DNA of 64,000 nucleotides from Mangrovibacter phragmitis (GCF_001655675.1 NZ_LYRP01000012.1:372001-436000); one strand, 5' to 3'; positions 48,651 through 59,741 are shown, numbered from the stretch's first letter. The notes: a model not told the origin generated them from the letters alone. Translations and numbers: made by a program.

Positions 48651-49829
48651 ATGCAGCCAATTCCCGAAGATATTATTCAGCAGGCGATTACCTGGCGGCG
48701 TGAAATTCATGCCTGCCCGGAAATCGGTCTGCAGGAGTTCCGTACTTCAGCCAAAATCAGTGAGTTGTTGGAAACCTTCGGGCTTGAAGTGCATACCGGT
48801 ATGGCTGGCACCGGGATTATTGGGGTGTTGCGCAATGGCGAAGGACCGGTAATTGGTATTCGTGCCGATATCGACGCGCTTCCCATCCAGGAAAACAATA
48901 CAGCGGCGTGGTGTTCGGCTTCCCCCGGAACCATGCATGCCTGTGGTCATGACGGGCACACAGCAATATTGCTGGGGGCTGCTCGTTATTTAAGCCAGAC
49001 CCGGGCGTTTCAGGGAACTGTCTGTTTTATCTTTCAGCCAGCAGAAGAAAATGCCGGTGGCGGCCGCCTGATGGTGGAGGAAGGGTTGTTTGACCGCTTC
49101 CCGATGTCAGCCGTTTACGCATTGCATAACTGGCCCGGTTTGCCTGTGGGAGAAGTGGCGGTGAACCCTGGGCCAATGATGGCCTCACAGGATAACTTTT
49201 TTATTACTCTCACCGGTGTTGGGTGCCATGCCGCTATGCCAGAAAAAGGTGCCGACCCGGTGCTCGCCGGTGCGCACCTGATTACAGCGTTGCAAACTAT
49301 TACCACGCGACGTCTTTCCCCGCTGGACAGCGCTGTAATAAGCGTGACACAACTCCAGGCAGGTGAAGCGATTAATGTCGTTCCACAAACGATGCAACTT
49401 TCCGGAACGCTGCGCTGCCTGAGCCAGCGTGCACGCGCGCGGTGCCAGGCACTGATGGCGGATTATGTGGAGCAGCTGGCCGGGCCGTTCGGGGTGCGTG
49501 GGGAAATTCACTGGGAATATGGCTACCCCGTTACTGTCAATCACGCGCAGCAGGCGGAAACCCTTGCCCGTGCAGCGCGCGGCACGCCAGGTATCACTCA
49601 GGTGCATACTCAACTTCCTCCTTCAATGGCTGCGGAAGATTTTGCCTACCTGCTCGAAGCCTGCCCGGGGGCTTACCTCTGGTTGGGGGCCGATGGCCCA
49701 ACGCCCGGCGCTTCATTACATAACCCTTATTACGATTTTAATGACCAACTTATTGCCCCCGGTATTGGTCTTTGGGTATCGCTGGTTGAGCAGTCATTAA
49801 ATCCTGTTGCTGTGAATTCAGAGGATTAA
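48651..49829 (+). CDS. M20-family amidohydrolase (hippurate hydrolase-like)
   Basis: A 392-residue M20D metallo-amidohydrolase. The metal site is visible as MHACGHDGHTA near 95, the catalytic Glu pair as QPAEENAGGG near 128, and a further ligand in SMAAEDFAYLL near 325. A dimerisation domain lies between about 175 and 290. Such enzymes release free amino acids from N-acyl or N-aroyl conjugates. GAGGAA precedes the ATG, and the next gene starts two bases after its stop. Confidence 0.9.
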   Translation: MQPIPEDIIQQAITWRREIHACPEIGLQEFRTSAKISELLETFGLEVHTGMAGTGIIGVLRNGEGPVIGIRADIDALPIQENNTAAWCSASPGTMHACGHDGHTAILLGAARYLSQTRAFQGTVCFIFQPAEENAGGGRLMVEEGLFDRFPMSAVYALHNWPGLPVGEVAVNPGPMMASQDNFFITLTGVGCHAAMPEKGADPVLAGAHLITALQTITTRRLSPLDSAVISVTQLQAGEAINVVPQTMQLSGTLRCLSQRARARCQALMADYVEQLAGPFGVRGEIHWEYGYPVTVNHAQQAETLARAARGTPGITQVHTQLPPSMAAEDFAYLLEACPGAYLWLGADGPTPGASLHNPYYDFNDQLIAPGIGLWVSLVEQSLNPVAVNSED

Positions 49830-49831
49830 CG

Positions 49832-50632
49832 ATGAGCCAGATTCACTTTATTGGTGCCGGTCAGATGACCGAAGCTATTATTCGCGCGGCCCTGAAACGC
49901 GAAGCCGTCAACCCTGATGCAATTACGCTATCGGATATCGACCCTGAGCGGGTGGCAACGCTTAACGCACGCTATGGGTTAAGCAATACGCAGGCCTTGC
50001 CCGATGCGCTGGCAGCGGCAGATTACATCGTAATCGGCGTACGCCCACAGGATGATATCCCGGGTGTTGCTCAGTTGATTAACCAGCACGCAAGTCCTCG
50101 GGCAACCGTGGTATCGATTATCGCGGGTGTGACGCTGGCCCGCCTGGCATTACTACTGGGGGAAAACCGCCCTGTGGCGCGAATTATTCCTAACACGCTG
50201 ACTGACACTGGTCTGGGATACAGCGGGGTGGCGTTTAACGCTCACGTTGACAGTGCGCCGTTAATGCCGTTTCTGGAAAGCTTTGGCAAGGTCATGTTGC
50301 TGGAAGAGCGCCTGATAGACACCTTTACCGGGTTCGCTGTCGCCGGGGTGAATTATGTTTATTACTTCGTTGAAGCACTGGCTGATGCAGGTGTGCTGGC
50401 CGGGTTAACCCGCGCCCAGTCAACGCAAGTGGTGTGGGAAAATCTGGTCGGCGCTGTATCCATGCTGAAATTAACGGGTTGCCACCCGCGCCAGTTAATG
50501 GATATCAACAATTCGCCAGCCGGAGTGGGTATTAATGGTTTATATGAACTGAATAAGAGCGATTTTGCCGCTGGTTTGCAAAGCAGTGTGCTGGCGGCGG
50601 TGCGCCGTACTACTGAACTCTCGGGTCAATAA
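49832..50632 (+). CDS. Pyrroline-5-carboxylate reductase family protein (ProC-like)
   Basis: A 266-residue member of the ProC family. The NAD(P) loop is FIGAGQMTEAI at 5-15, and the C-terminal helical region includes the variable family signature (GFAVAGVNYVYYFVEAL near 170-186; the usual conserved Ser/Gly pattern is altered to AGVN). Housekeeping ProC makes proline from pyrroline-5-carboxylate. In this operon the protein more likely reduces a related cyclic or open imine. It is followed by RidA after 28 bases. Confidence 0.85.
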   Translation: MSQIHFIGAGQMTEAIIRAALKREAVNPDAITLSDIDPERVATLNARYGLSNTQALPDALAAADYIVIGVRPQDDIPGVAQLINQHASPRATVVSIIAGVTLARLALLLGENRPVARIIPNTLTDTGLGYSGVAFNAHVDSAPLMPFLESFGKVMLLEERLIDTFTGFAVAGVNYVYYFVEALADAGVLAGLTRAQSTQVVWENLVGAVSMLKLTGCHPRQLMDINNSPAGVGINGLYELNKSDFAAGLQSSVLAAVRRTTELSGQ

Positions 50633-50660
50633 TAATCTCGTTTTTAACAAGGTCGTGAAT

Positions 50661-51044
50661 ATGTCAGCAATTTCAACGTCAAAGGCACCTGCCGCAATTG
50701 GGCCTTATGTTCAGGGTGTGGATCTTGGTTCACTGGTGATGACTTCCGGGCAAATCCCGCTTAACCCGCTAACAGGTGAGATGCCTGAAGATATACAGCA
50801 ACAAACCCGCCAGTCTCTGGAAAATGTTCGGGCAATTGTTGAAGCCAGCGGTTTACAGGTGGCAGATATTATAAAAACAACTGTTTTTGTTAAGGATCTC
50901 AACCATTTTTCTTTAGTAAATGCAGAGTATGAATCCTTTTTTCGTGAGCATCAGGCACCTTTCCCGGCGCGCTCCTGTGTGGAAGTGGCCCGGTTACCGA
51001 AAGATGCGGGTGTGGAAATTGAAGCGATTGCAGTACGCCGCTAA
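50661..51044 (+). CDS. RidA-family (YjgF/UK114) enamine/imine deaminase
   Basis: A 127-residue RidA protein, which hydrolyses reactive enamines and imines to ketones and ammonia. The family marks are GPYVQGVDLGSLVMTSGQIP near 16-35 and the essential Arg in PARSCVEVARLPKDAGVEIE near 103. The ATG at 50661 gives the family length. It ends the GntR-M20-ProC-like operon, consistent with an imine intermediate in the pathway. Confidence 0.9.
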   Translation: MSAISTSKAPAAIGPYVQGVDLGSLVMTSGQIPLNPLTGEMPEDIQQQTRQSLENVRAIVEASGLQVADIIKTTVFVKDLNHFSLVNAEYESFFREHQAPFPARSCVEVARLPKDAGVEIEAIAVRR

Positions 51045-51614
51045 TGCACAAGCCATTAACGGTGGCGTTGAACTACACCTGTGCCTTTCCATAAACACAC
51101 TTAAGGGACTGGGCGGGTAAAGGGCACACGCCTCACGTATTTCCAACTGGCCGTATTGGTACCGGTGAATAGCTGCGTGCTGGTGGATGCTGGTTTTCTG
51201 TCGTAGCCAGGGAAGGCTATGCTGGCGGGCTATATAACGAAAAAAGCCGCCCGCAGGCGACTTCTTCCGGCTGTTCCCTCAGCGACCATCTGGTGAGAGA
51301 CAGGCCAGCCTGGCCTGACGTTAAAATTAAGAAGACTTATGCGTAAAACAGACAGGGTTGTTTTTTTTAACTCATACAAAAAAATTGATTAATTTGTGTG
51401 CAGGTTTTTTGTCTGTGATTTGTGAACCATCGGATAAATTCTGGTTGAAGTGATCATAATAAAATTTTATGGAAATGAAAATGACATTTATTTGAGATTA
51501 GCCCTCAATAATTTTGAATGGATTGCGGTGATGTGGCTCTGTGAGTTAGCAGGCACCCGAAAGTGCCTGTCAGTAGTTGCTGCGGGGGAACAGCGTGCTG
51601 TCCACGCTGTGCAA
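51045..51614. other. Gap after ridA: hairpins, no convincing gene
   Basis: About 570 bases without a credible gene. It holds a minus-strand hairpin near 51241-51261 and a perfect 7-bp stem CAGGCAC/GTGCCTG at 51550-51569 just after the SDR stop. The stretch 51340-51500 is A/T-rich. An open frame at 51450-51665 (+) has no binding site and overlaps the SDR gene. Confidence 0.5.
51241..51261 (-). terminator. Possible minus-strand terminator
   Basis: Read on the minus strand, GTCGCC-TGCG-GGCGGC folds with one mismatch and is followed by a run of T. It lies about 350 bases after the SDR gene on the same strand and also just after ridA. Confidence 0.45.
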
Positions 51615-52409
51615 TTACAGAATGTCGTCCACTACGCCGCCATCGACGCGCAGTGCGGCACCTGATGTGGCAGACGCCTGTTGCGAACAGATATACACCA
51701 CCATATTAGCCACTTCTTCAACACTGGCTGCACGCTGAATCACGGAAGAAGGGCGGTGAGCCATGACAAACTCTTTCGCCAGTGTTTCCAGCGACTTGCC
51801 TGTCCGTTCAGCTTCATCTTTCATCATGGTGGCAAAGCCATCAGAAATCGTCGGCCCAGGCAGAACACTATTCACCGTAACGCCAGTACCGGCTACGTAT
51901 TTTGCCAGCCCGCGCGCCAGAGCGAGTTGCGCGGTTTTGGTTACGCCATAATGAATCATGTCTGCCGGGATATTGCGGGATGATTCGGACGAAATAAACA
52001 CCACTCGCCCCCAGCCTTGTTTTGTCATGGCCGGTAACAGCGCGCGTGACAGACGAACGCCAGACATCACATTGGTTTGCCAGTAATTTTCCCAGGTGGC
52101 GTCATCGGTTTCGTAAAAATCCTGCGGCCCGTAAATTCCTGCGTTATTCACCAAAATATCAACCGCGGGCAGTTGTTTCAGTAAGTTATCAACTCCGGTT
52201 GCATCCTGCAGATTAGCGGCCGCACCCTGTAATTTTGCACCAGGCACTGCATCCTGCAGCTTACGGGTAGCTTTCGCGACGCTCTCTTCACTGCGGCCAT
52301 TCAGAATAACGGCTGCGCCGCTGGCAGCCAGTTCCCGGGCAATGGCAAAACCAATTCCACCTGTGGATGCGGTAACCAGTGCTGTTTTCCCCGAAAAATC
52401 AATTTTCAT
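51615..52409 (-). CDS. SDR-family oxidoreductase
   Basis: A 264-residue short-chain dehydrogenase. Visible motifs are VTASTGGIGFAIARELAASG at the cofactor site, NNAGIYGPQDF near 88, the catalytic Ser in FISSESS near 140 and Tyr-x3-Lys in HYGVTKTAQ near 155, then LPGPTISDG. AGGAGAT precedes its ATG. It is a single gene with no obvious partner or regulator; substrate unknown. Confidence 0.87.
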   Translation of the reverse strand: MKIDFSGKTALVTASTGGIGFAIARELAASGAAVILNGRSEESVAKATRKLQDAVPGAKLQGAAANLQDATGVDNLLKQLPAVDILVNNAGIYGPQDFYETDDATWENYWQTNVMSGVRLSRALLPAMTKQGWGRVVFISSESSRNIPADMIHYGVTKTAQLALARGLAKYVAGTGVTVNSVLPGPTISDGFATMMKDEAERTGKSLETLAKEFVMAHRPSSVIQRAASVEEVANMVVYICSQQASATSGAALRVDGGVVDDIL

Positions 52410-53090
52410 GGATTTATCTCCTGTGGTGAAAGTGCAGGGACGTTATGTCTGCAATGATGGTGCTGTTGCGCATGAGCGGGCATTGCGCGGGGCGGCATCG
52501 TGATAAAATCAATCTGGGATGTGGACGACGATGTGCGGGCCGGGCGTTTAATTGAGATTCTCCCTGGAGGGGAAATTTCTGCCGCACCGTTAAATGCCGT
52601 ATATTTACACAGCCGCTTTTTAGCACCTTGCGTTAGGTTATTTGTTACTTTTTTTACTGAAAGAGTGTCAAAATTATCAAGATGGTAATTATGGTAGTGG
52701 AATGGCAAATTGATTAAATATCAATGATAAATGTGATGCCTGTCACGGTTTTTTTGCCATTCACCCCCGGGTTTTCAGTTAATTCTTTATATTTCCTTTA
52801 GTGTCATTTTATTACGTATGAAATATTTAAGAATACTCACAAATCATCTTGCAACTTTCTGATTTTTAATCAAACTTGATAGTGCTTGCATGCGGAGCTG
52901 GTCAGTTTGGTTGGTAGCCCTACCTTAAGTCTTTTCTAAGAAACAGCTGTTAGTTTACTCCTGTTGAGGTGTGGTTGATACACGGATGCGCTTTGTTATA
53001 GCGCCATTTATCTAACCTGGAACAAAATAATAACTACGCATGTCTAACAGCGCACTTCTTATTATTAGATGATAGTAAAGGAAACAATGC
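52410..53090. promoter_or_regulatory. Divergent gap before arnB with PmrA-box-like site
   Basis: A 681-base gap, A/T-rich from about 52640 to 53080, with no credible gene. CTTAAG (52924-52929), five bases, then TCTAAG (52935-52940) resembles the PmrA box (direct CTTAA-type repeats 11 bases apart) about 150 bases before arnB. AGTTTA-N5-GTTGAG at 52952-52968 is a poor PhoP-box match. PmrA control of arn operons is well established in enterics. Confidence 0.55.
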
Positions 53091-54230
53091 ATGAGTGAGT
53101 TTCTGCCGTTCTCACGCCCGGCATTAGGCGAATCTGAACTGAGCGCAATTGCTGATGTACTTTCTTCGGGGTGGATTACCACTGGTCCGAAGAATGAGGC
53201 TCTGGAATCTGCTTTTTGCCGTTTGACAGGTAACCAACACGCGATTGCTGTCAGTTCGGCGACGGGTGGGATGCATGTCACCCTGATGGCTCTGGGTATT
53301 GGCCCGGGTGATGAAGTCATTACGCCTTCCCTCACCTGGGTGTCCACACTCAATATGATCTGCCTGTTGGGCGCTGAACCAGTAATGATTGATGTCGATA
53401 AAGACACATTGATGGTCACGCCTGAAGCGATAGAGGCTGCTCTGACTCCCCGTACCAAAGCGATTATTCCCGTGCATTATGCTGGTGCTCCGGCAGACCT
53501 TGACGCGATACGTGCATTGGGGAAAAAACATGGTGTTCCCGTGATTGAAGACGCGGCTCATGCGGCTGGCACATACTATCGGGGTGAACATGTTGGGCGC
53601 AGTGGTACGGCAATTTTCTCCTTCCACGCTATCAAAAACATGACCTGCGCGGAAGGTGGCCTGGTGGTCACCGATGACGAGCAACTCGCGCGGCAGATTC
53701 GCAGCCTGAAGTTTCACGGCCTGGGGGTCGATGCCTATGATCGCCAGACGCATGGGCGAGCTCCTCAGGCAGAGGTTATCAGCCCTGGTTACAAATACAA
53801 TCTCACTGATATCAATGCGGCCATCGCTCTGGTTCAGCTTGACAAACTGCCGCAACTCAACCAGCGCCGCAAAGCCATTGCTGAACGTTACCGGCGTGAA
53901 CTGGCGGATACACCGTATCAACCCCTGGCACTACCCGAATGGCCCCATGAACATGCCTGGCACTTGTTTATTTTGCGGGTGGATGAAGCACAGTGTGGGA
54001 TTTCCCGTGATGCCTTAATGGCAGAGCTTAAAGCCCGCAATATTGGAACTGGTTTGCATTTCCGCGCCGCTCACACCCAGAAATATTACCGCGAACGCTT
54101 TCCAGAACTGGTGCTGCCAAATACCGAATGGAACAGTGCCCGTATTTGTTCTATCCCGTTATTCCCCGATATGACAGATGACGATGTCACCCGGGTGATT
54201 ACTGCACTGCGCGACATTGCAGGTTGTTGA
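53091..54230 (+). CDS. arnB: UDP-4-amino-4-deoxy-L-arabinose aminotransferase ArnB
   Basis: PLP-dependent aminotransferase of 379 residues that converts UDP-4-keto-arabinose to UDP-4-amino-4-deoxy-L-arabinose with glutamate. The PLP Lys is in [14 protein letters not shown] near 182-188, and the DegT/DnrJ family start [17 protein letters not shown] is visible. AAAGGAA precedes the ATG. It is the first of seven arn genes packed with tiny gaps or overlaps, which together add aminoarabinose to lipid A and give resistance to polymyxin and cationic peptides. Confidence 0.96.
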   Translation: MSEFLPFSRPALGESELSAIADVLSSGWITTGPKNEALESAFCRLTGNQHAIAVSSATGGMHVTLMALGIGPGDEVITPSLTWVSTLNMICLLGAEPVMIDVDKDTLMVTPEAIEAALTPRTKAIIPVHYAGAPADLDAIRALGKKHGVPVIEDAAHAAGTYYRGEHVGRSGTAIFSFHAIKNMTCAEGGLVVTDDEQLARQIRSLKFHGLGVDAYDRQTHGRAPQAEVISPGYKYNLTDINAAIALVQLDKLPQLNQRRKAIAERYRRELADTPYQPLALPEWPHEHAWHLFILRVDEAQCGISRDALMAELKARNIGTGLHFRAAHTQKYYRERFPELVLPNTEWNSARICSIPLFPDMTDDDVTRVITALRDIAGC

Positions 54231-54239
54231 GGTTTAGTT

Positions 54240-55214
54240 ATGTCCACAATACAAAAAGTCTCGGTGGTTATCCCAGTTTATAATGAACAGGAAAGCCTTC
54301 CCGAGCTTATCCAGCGCACAACAGCTGCCTGCCAGCAGTTGCCTTGCGACTGGGAAGTTTTATTAGTTGATGATGGTAGTAGTGATGACTCAGCCCGGTT
54401 AATGACCGAGGCCGCAAAGCAGCCCGGAAGCCATCTGGTGGCGGTATTACTCAACCGTAATTACGGCCAGCATTCCGCGATTATGGCCGGGTTCAGCCAT
54501 GTGAGCGGTGATTTGATAATAACTCTGGATGCTGACTTGCAAAACCCACCGGAAGAGATTCCCCGCCTGGTAGCGAAAGCCAGCGAGGGTTATGACGTAG
54601 TGGGTACGGTACGGCAAAACCGCCAGGACAGCCTGTTCCGCAAAACGGCATCACGCATGATTAACCGTCTTATTCAGCGCGCTACCGGCAAAGCAATGGG
54701 GGATTACGGCTGCATGTTGCGTGCTTACCGCCGCCATATTATTGACGCCATGTTGCATTGCCACGAGCGCAGTACCTTCATTCCTATTCTTGCCAATACT
54801 TTTGCCCGCAAGACTGCGGAAATCCCGGTTCAGCACGCAGAACGCGAACACGGCGATTCTAAATACAGCTTTATGCGTCTTATTAACCTGATGTACGACC
54901 TGGTGACCTGCCTGACAACCACACCGTTACGTTTGCTGAGTGTGTTTGGCAGTGTTATTGCGTTGCTCGGTTTCCTGTTCGCTGTGCTGTTAGTAGCGCT
55001 GCGGCTGATCTTAGGCCCGGAATGGGGTGCAGAAGGGGTATTCCCGTTATTTGCCGTGTTGTTCATGTTTATTGGTGCCCAGTTTATTGGTATGGGGCTG
55101 TTAGGCGAATATATCGGGCGGATCTACAACGATGTCCGTGCCCGTCCCCGTTACTTTATTCAGCAAGTTGTGAGCAGTACTCATCAAGAATCTCAAGAGG
55201 ATGAACAAGAATGA
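54240..55214 (+). CDS. arnC: Undecaprenyl-phosphate Ara4FN transferase ArnC
   Basis: Inner membrane GT2 glycosyltransferase of 324 residues that moves formylated aminoarabinose from UDP to undecaprenyl phosphate. The catalytic half shows [18 protein letters not shown] at the start and [16 protein letters not shown] near 97. Two membrane spans lie near 235-290, including [21 protein letters not shown] precedes the ATG nine bases after arnB, and its stop overlaps the arnA start. Confidence 0.96.
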   Translation: MSTIQKVSVVIPVYNEQESLPELIQRTTAACQQLPCDWEVLLVDDGSSDDSARLMTEAAKQPGSHLVAVLLNRNYGQHSAIMAGFSHVSGDLIITLDADLQNPPEEIPRLVAKASEGYDVVGTVRQNRQDSLFRKTASRMINRLIQRATGKAMGDYGCMLRAYRRHIIDAMLHCHERSTFIPILANTFARKTAEIPVQHAEREHGDSKYSFMRLINLMYDLVTCLTTTPLRLLSVFGSVIALLGFLFAVLLVALRLILGPEWGAEGVFPLFAVLFMFIGAQFIGMGLLGEYIGRIYNDVRARPRYFIQQVVSSTHQESQEDEQE

Positions 55215-57193
55215 AAACCGTCGTGTTCGCGTACCATGATATGGGGTGTGTTGGGCTCAGCGCTCTGTTAGAGGCTGGCTATGAAGTCAGTGCTATTTTC
55301 ACCCATCAGGACAACGCCGGAGAGAACCCGTTTTTTGGCTCTGTTGCGCGTATTGGCGCAGAGCGTGGCATCCCGGTATATGCGCCGGATGATGTGAACC
55401 ATCCTCTGTGGGTTGACCGCATTCGGGCTTTGGCACCGGATGTGATTTTCTCATTCTATTACCGCAACCTGATTTGCCAGGACATTCTTGAATGTGCCCC
55501 GGCTGGCGCATTCAATTTACATGGTTCTTTATTGCCCAGGTACCGTGGGCGCGCGCCACTGAACTGGGTGCTGGTTAATGGCGAAACAGAAACCGGCGTG
55601 ACACTGCACAAAATGATTAGCCGGGCTGATGCCGGGGACATTATTGCGCAGGCTGTTGTTGCCATTGCCCCAGAAGATAACGCACTGAGCCTGCATCACA
55701 AACTCACGGCTAAGGCTCGTGAGTTGTTGAACGATGTTCTGCCAAAAATTAGCGCGGGGAATGCACCTGGTCGCGCGCAGGATGACAGCCAGGCCAGTTA
55801 TGTCGGTCGCCGCACACCGGAAGATGGCCGTCTGGACTGGAGCCGGGATGCCAAAGATTTACACAACCTGGTGCGTGCTGTTGCTCACCCCTGGCCCGGG
55901 GCATTCAGCTATGCCGGGATAACCCGCTTTGTGGTCTGGTCATCCCGTCTGGTTGATGGCTACCCTGCAGCGCGTGCGGGCAAGGTGTTATCTACCTCAC
56001 CGCTGGTCGTCGCCTGTGGTTCCGGTGCACTGGAAATTGTCACCGGGCAGGCAGACAACGGGGTGTATATGCAAGGTGGGCAACTGGCCCAGACACTGGG
56101 TTTAGTTGAAGGCGCTATTTTAAGCCATGCGCCTGTCGTTGCTGCAAAACGTCGTACCCGGGTACTGATTCTTGGGGTTAACGGGTTTATTGGCAACCAC
56201 CTGACTGAACGCCTGTTGCAGGATGAAAACTACGAAATCTTCGGGCTGGATATAGGTTCTGATGCTATCAGCCGCTTCCTCGATAACCCGCGTTTCCACT
56301 TTGTTGAAGGGGATATCAGTATTCATTCTGAGTGGATCGAGTACCACATTAAGAAGTGCGATGTTGTGCTGCCGCTGGTTGCAATTGCCACGCCAATTGA
56401 ATATACCCGTAACCCACTGCGTGTATTTGAACTGGATTTTGAAGAGAACCTGAAAATTATCCGTGATTGCGTGAAATACAAAAAACGCATTATTTTCCCG
56501 TCTACTTCAGAAGTGTATGGCATGTGCACCGATCCGGTGTTCGATGAAGACCACTCGAACCTTATCGTTGGGCCAATTAACAAACAGCGCTGGATTTACT
56601 CTGTGTCCAAGCAATTACTCGACCGGGTGATTTGGGCTTACGGTGAGAAAGAAGGTCTGCGCTTTACCCTGTTCCGCCCGTTTAACTGGATGGGGCCACG
56701 TCTGGATAACCTGAATGCCGCGCGTATTGGTAGTTCTCGTGCTATCACACAGTTGATTCTGAACCTGGTTGAAGGCTCGCCTATCAAGCTTATTGATGGT
56801 GGTCGCCAGAAACGTTGTTTCACCGATATCAGCGATGGTATTGAGGCATTGTTCCGGATTATCCAGAACAAAGATGATAAATGTGACGGGCAGATTATCA
56901 ACATTGGTAACCCGGAAAACGAAGCCAGTATTAAAGAACTGGCGGAGATGTTGCTGGCAAGCTTCGAGCGGAATCCACTGCGCAAACATTTCCCTCCATT
57001 TGCCGGTTTCCGTGAGGTAGAAAGCAGCACCTATTACGGTAAAGGCTACCAGGATGTTGAACACCGTAAACCCAGTATTCGTAACGCACAACGTCTGTTG
57101 GGGTGGACACCTGGCGTAGAAATGGAACGCACCATTGATGAAACGCTGGATTTCTTCCTGCGCACGGTGGAACTTCCGGAAGAGAAGGCATGA
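55211..57193 (+). CDS. arnA: Bifunctional UDP-glucuronate decarboxylase / UDP-Ara4N formyltransferase ArnA
   Basis: A 660-residue two-domain cytoplasmic enzyme. The N-terminal formyltransferase (about 1-300) has the catalytic His in [15 protein letters not shown] near 104. The C-terminal decarboxylase (about 315-660) has the dinucleotide loop [10 protein letters not shown] near 322 and the SDR-type Tyr-x3-Lys in [12 protein letters not shown] near 463. It oxidatively decarboxylates UDP-glucuronate for ArnB and then formylates the ArnB product. It overlaps both neighbours by four bases (ATGA). Confidence 0.97.
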   Translation: MKTVVFAYHDMGCVGLSALLEAGYEVSAIFTHQDNAGENPFFGSVARIGAERGIPVYAPDDVNHPLWVDRIRALAPDVIFSFYYRNLICQDILECAPAGAFNLHGSLLPRYRGRAPLNWVLVNGETETGVTLHKMISRADAGDIIAQAVVAIAPEDNALSLHHKLTAKARELLNDVLPKISAGNAPGRAQDDSQASYVGRRTPEDGRLDWSRDAKDLHNLVRAVAHPWPGAFSYAGITRFVVWSSRLVDGYPAARAGKVLSTSPLVVACGSGALEIVTGQADNGVYMQGGQLAQTLGLVEGAILSHAPVVAAKRRTRVLILGVNGFIGNHLTERLLQDENYEIFGLDIGSDAISRFLDNPRFHFVEGDISIHSEWIEYHIKKCDVVLPLVAIATPIEYTRNPLRVFELDFEENLKIIRDCVKYKKRIIFPSTSEVYGMCTDPVFDEDHSNLIVGPINKQRWIYSVSKQLLDRVIWAYGEKEGLRFTLFRPFNWMGPRLDNLNAARIGSSRAITQLILNLVEGSPIKLIDGGRQKRCFTDISDGIEALFRIIQNKDDKCDGQIINIGNPENEASIKELAEMLLASFERNPLRKHFPPFAGFREVESSTYYGKGYQDVEHRKPSIRNAQRLLGWTPGVEMERTIDETLDFFLRTVELPEEKA

Positions 57194-58080
57194 AACGCGT
57201 AGGTTTGCGAATTGATGTCGATACCCTGCGAGGAACCCGTGACGGGGTTCCTCGTCTACTGGAAAGCCTGGCCCGGTACCAAATACAGGCCAGTTTTTTC
57301 TTTAGCGTGGGGCCGGATAACATGGGCCGCCATTTGTGGCGGCTGGTAAAACCCAAATTTCTGTGGAAGATGCTGCGTTCACGCGCGGCTTCTTTGTATG
57401 GGCTGGATATCCTGCTGGCTGGTACCGCCTGGCCGGGAAAACTGATTGGTAAGGCTAACCAGCAAGTGATTCGTGAAACTGCCCGGCACCATGAAGTGGG
57501 TCTGCATGCGTGGGATCATTTTGCCTGGCAAACCTGGGCGGGTGTGTGGTCACAGGAAAAACTCGCAGACCATATTCGCCAGGGCAAAGACGCGCTGGAG
57601 CAGATTATTGGTGCGCCGGTTACCTGCTCCGCAGTGGCTGGCTGGCGTGCCGACCAGCGTGTAGTGGCCGCCAAACAACCGTTCGGCTTCCTCTACAACA
57701 GTGATTGCCGCGGTCGTATGCCGTTCACGCCAGTGCTGGATGATGGCTCCCGGGGGACAGTGCAAATCCCGGTCACCCTGCCAACCTGGGATGAAGTGGT
57801 TGGCCAGTCTGTTGATGCTTCAGGTTTTAACCGGTTTTTACTGGATAAAATTCACGCTGATAAAGGAGTGCCGGTTTACACCATTCATGCTGAGGTTGAA
57901 GGGATTATTTTTAACCCGCTCTTCGAACAACTTCTTGACCAGGCCCGGCGTGAGGGCATTGAGTTTTGCCCACTTTCCGCTTTATTGCCTGAAGATAGCT
58001 CGCTGTTACCTGCCGGGCAAATCTACCGAAATGAAATTGCTGGCCGTGAAGGCTGGCTGGGATGCCAACAACCTGTTTAA
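57190..58080 (+). CDS. arnD: 4-deoxy-4-formamido-L-arabinose-phosphoundecaprenol deformylase ArnD
   Basis: A 296-residue NodB-type polysaccharide deacetylase relative that removes the formyl group after transfer to undecaprenyl phosphate. The metal and catalytic residues lie in [15 protein letters not shown] at the N-terminus and [15 protein letters not shown] near 102. It starts within the arnA stop (ATGA) and ends 11 bases before arnT. Confidence 0.96.
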   Translation: MKRVGLRIDVDTLRGTRDGVPRLLESLARYQIQASFFFSVGPDNMGRHLWRLVKPKFLWKMLRSRAASLYGLDILLAGTAWPGKLIGKANQQVIRETARHHEVGLHAWDHFAWQTWAGVWSQEKLADHIRQGKDALEQIIGAPVTCSAVAGWRADQRVVAAKQPFGFLYNSDCRGRMPFTPVLDDGSRGTVQIPVTLPTWDEVVGQSVDASGFNRFLLDKIHADKGVPVYTIHAEVEGIIFNPLFEQLLDQARREGIEFCPLSALLPEDSSLLPAGQIYRNEIAGREGWLGCQQPV

Positions 58081-58091
58081 CGGTAATCTTG

Positions 58092-59741
58092 ATGAAATCA
58101 ACAAAGACTCTGTTTGTGCTGCTGGCCTGCTACGCATTGTATTACCTGTTGCCCCTTGAGTTCCGCCTGTTATGGCAACCTGATGAAACGCGCTATGCCG
58201 AAATCAGCCGTGAACTGCTGGCGGCAGGAAACTGGGTGGATCCCCATTTTCTGGGAGTGCGTTATTTCGAAAAACCGATTGCCGGGTACTGGATCAATAA
58301 CCTGAGCCAACTGTTATTTGGTCATAATAATTTTGCGGTGCGGTTTGGTTCGGTTTTTTCCATTACACTCAGTGCGCTGATGGTGGTCTGGCTGGCGAAA
58401 CGAATCTGGAAAGATACCGCCACAGCCGTGATGTCCGGCGTTATTTTTCTCACCTGCTTTTTGGTGTATGGCATTGGGACCTATGCGGTTCTCGACCCAA
58501 TGATAACGTTGTGGCTGACTGCGGCAATGTGCAGTTTCTGGATTGCCAGTGAAGCGCAGACCACCAGGGGAAAAATCGGTGGCTACCTGTTACTTGGCCT
58601 GACCTGTGGTATGGGCGTGATGACCAAAGGTTTCCTGGCACTGGCTGTGCCGGTGATAGGGGTTTTACCCTGGGTGGCTGTGCATAAACGCTGGAAAGAA
58701 GTGTTGATATTCGGACCGCTGGCAGTAATCAGCGCCACGTTAATTACACTGCCCTGGGCACTGGCCATCGCTCGTCTGGAGCCTGATTTTTGGCACTATT
58801 TCTTTTGGGTGGAACATATTCAGCGTTTTGCTGAGAGCAACGCCCAGCATAAAGCACCATTTTGGTACTATCTGCCTTTCATACTGGCCGGTACGCTGCC
58901 CTGGCTCGCTTATCTGCCAGGCGCACTGAAAGCCGGTTGGGTAAAGCGACACAGCCATTCTGGCGCGGTTTATTTGTTGGGCTGGGTGGTGATGCCGATT
59001 CTCTTTTTCAGTATCGCTAAAGGGAAATTGCCCACCTATATTCTCCCTTGCTTTGCCCCATTAGCCATTCTGCTGGCTCATTATGCCCAGGCGGCCTCGC
59101 CAGCTATTCGTCGTCTGAATGGCTGGATTAATATCGGCTTTGGGGGCGTGTGTGTGCTGGCGGTACTGGCAGTGCTGGCGCCTTTTGGTCTGGCAAAACA
59201 CCCGCTCTACCAAACCACCGAGTTGTTTAAAGTGTTTTGTGCTGTGCTCGCCTTTGTATGTTGGGCGCTGGTTGGCTGGATTTCTTCCCGTGGCTGGCAA
59301 CCACGCTGGCAACTGGCCGCATTATGCCCACTCGGGCTGGCGTTATTGATAGGTGCGGCGATCCCGGATCAGGTTATTGACTCTAAACAACCGCAAGCCT
59401 TTGTGGAAAATGTCCAAAGCGAACTGGCGGGAAGCCGCTATATTCTGAGTAATAATGTGGGAACGGCTTCTGCGATTGCCTGGAGCTTAAAGCGCAGTGA
59501 TATCAATATGTATGGCTCTCCGGGTGAACTGCAGTATGGCATGAGCTACCCGGATGCCCAGGGGCGGTTGGTACAAACGGCGGACTTCCCCGCCTGGCTC
59601 AGCCAGCACCGCCAGCAAGGTAGTGTTGCACTGGTGATGCTGCTTTCGCGGCACGAAGTTGTTGGTGAGCAGGCTGTCCCCAAACCAGATGCGATTGTTC
59701 ATCAGGGGCGCTTTGTCCTTTATCTGTATCACCAAAAATAA
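58092..59741 (+). CDS. arnT: Lipid A aminoarabinose transferase ArnT
   Basis: Inner membrane glycosyltransferase (GT83) of 549 residues that attaches aminoarabinose to lipid A on the periplasmic side. The catalytic first loop carries [14 protein letters not shown] with Asp31, typical of the family, followed by about twelve membrane spans and a C-terminal periplasmic domain (about 430-549). The ATG at 58092 gives the family length; the open frame starts at 58062 inside arnD. Its stop shares bases with the arnE start (TAATG). Confidence 0.96.
   Translation: MKSTKTLFVLLACYALYYLLPLEFRLLWQPDETRYAEISRELLAAGNWVDPHFLGVRYFEKPIAGYWINNLSQLLFGHNNFAVRFGSVFSITLSALMVVWLAKRIWKDTATAVMSGVIFLTCFLVYGIGTYAVLDPMITLWLTAAMCSFWIASEAQTTRGKIGGYLLLGLTCGMGVMTKGFLALAVPVIGVLPWVAVHKRWKEVLIFGPLAVISATLITLPWALAIARLEPDFWHYFFWVEHIQRFAESNAQHKAPFWYYLPFILAGTLPWLAYLPGALKAGWVKRHSHSGAVYLLGWVVMPILFFSIAKGKLPTYILPCFAPLAILLAHYAQAASPAIRRLNGWINIGFGGVCVLAVLAVLAPFGLAKHPLYQTTELFKVFCAVLAFVCWALVGWISSRGWQPRWQLAALCPLGLALLIGAAIPDQVIDSKQPQAFVENVQSELAGSRYILSNNVGTASAIAWSLKRSDINMYGSPGELQYGMSYPDAQGRLVQTADFPAWLSQHRQQGSVALVMLLSRHEVVGEQAVPKPDAIVHQGRFVLYLYHQK

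Noticed and set aside
51450-51665. Open frame after ridA on the plus strand
   Set aside because: It overlaps the antisense SDR gene and has no ribosome binding site or family resemblance.
52500-52688. Open frame between the SDR gene and arnB
   Set aside because: No binding site, no recognisable motif, unlike codon use; it appears to be a chance frame.
58062-58091. ArnT start inside arnD
   Set aside because: The ATG at 58092 gives the family length, and the catalytic loop position fits it.
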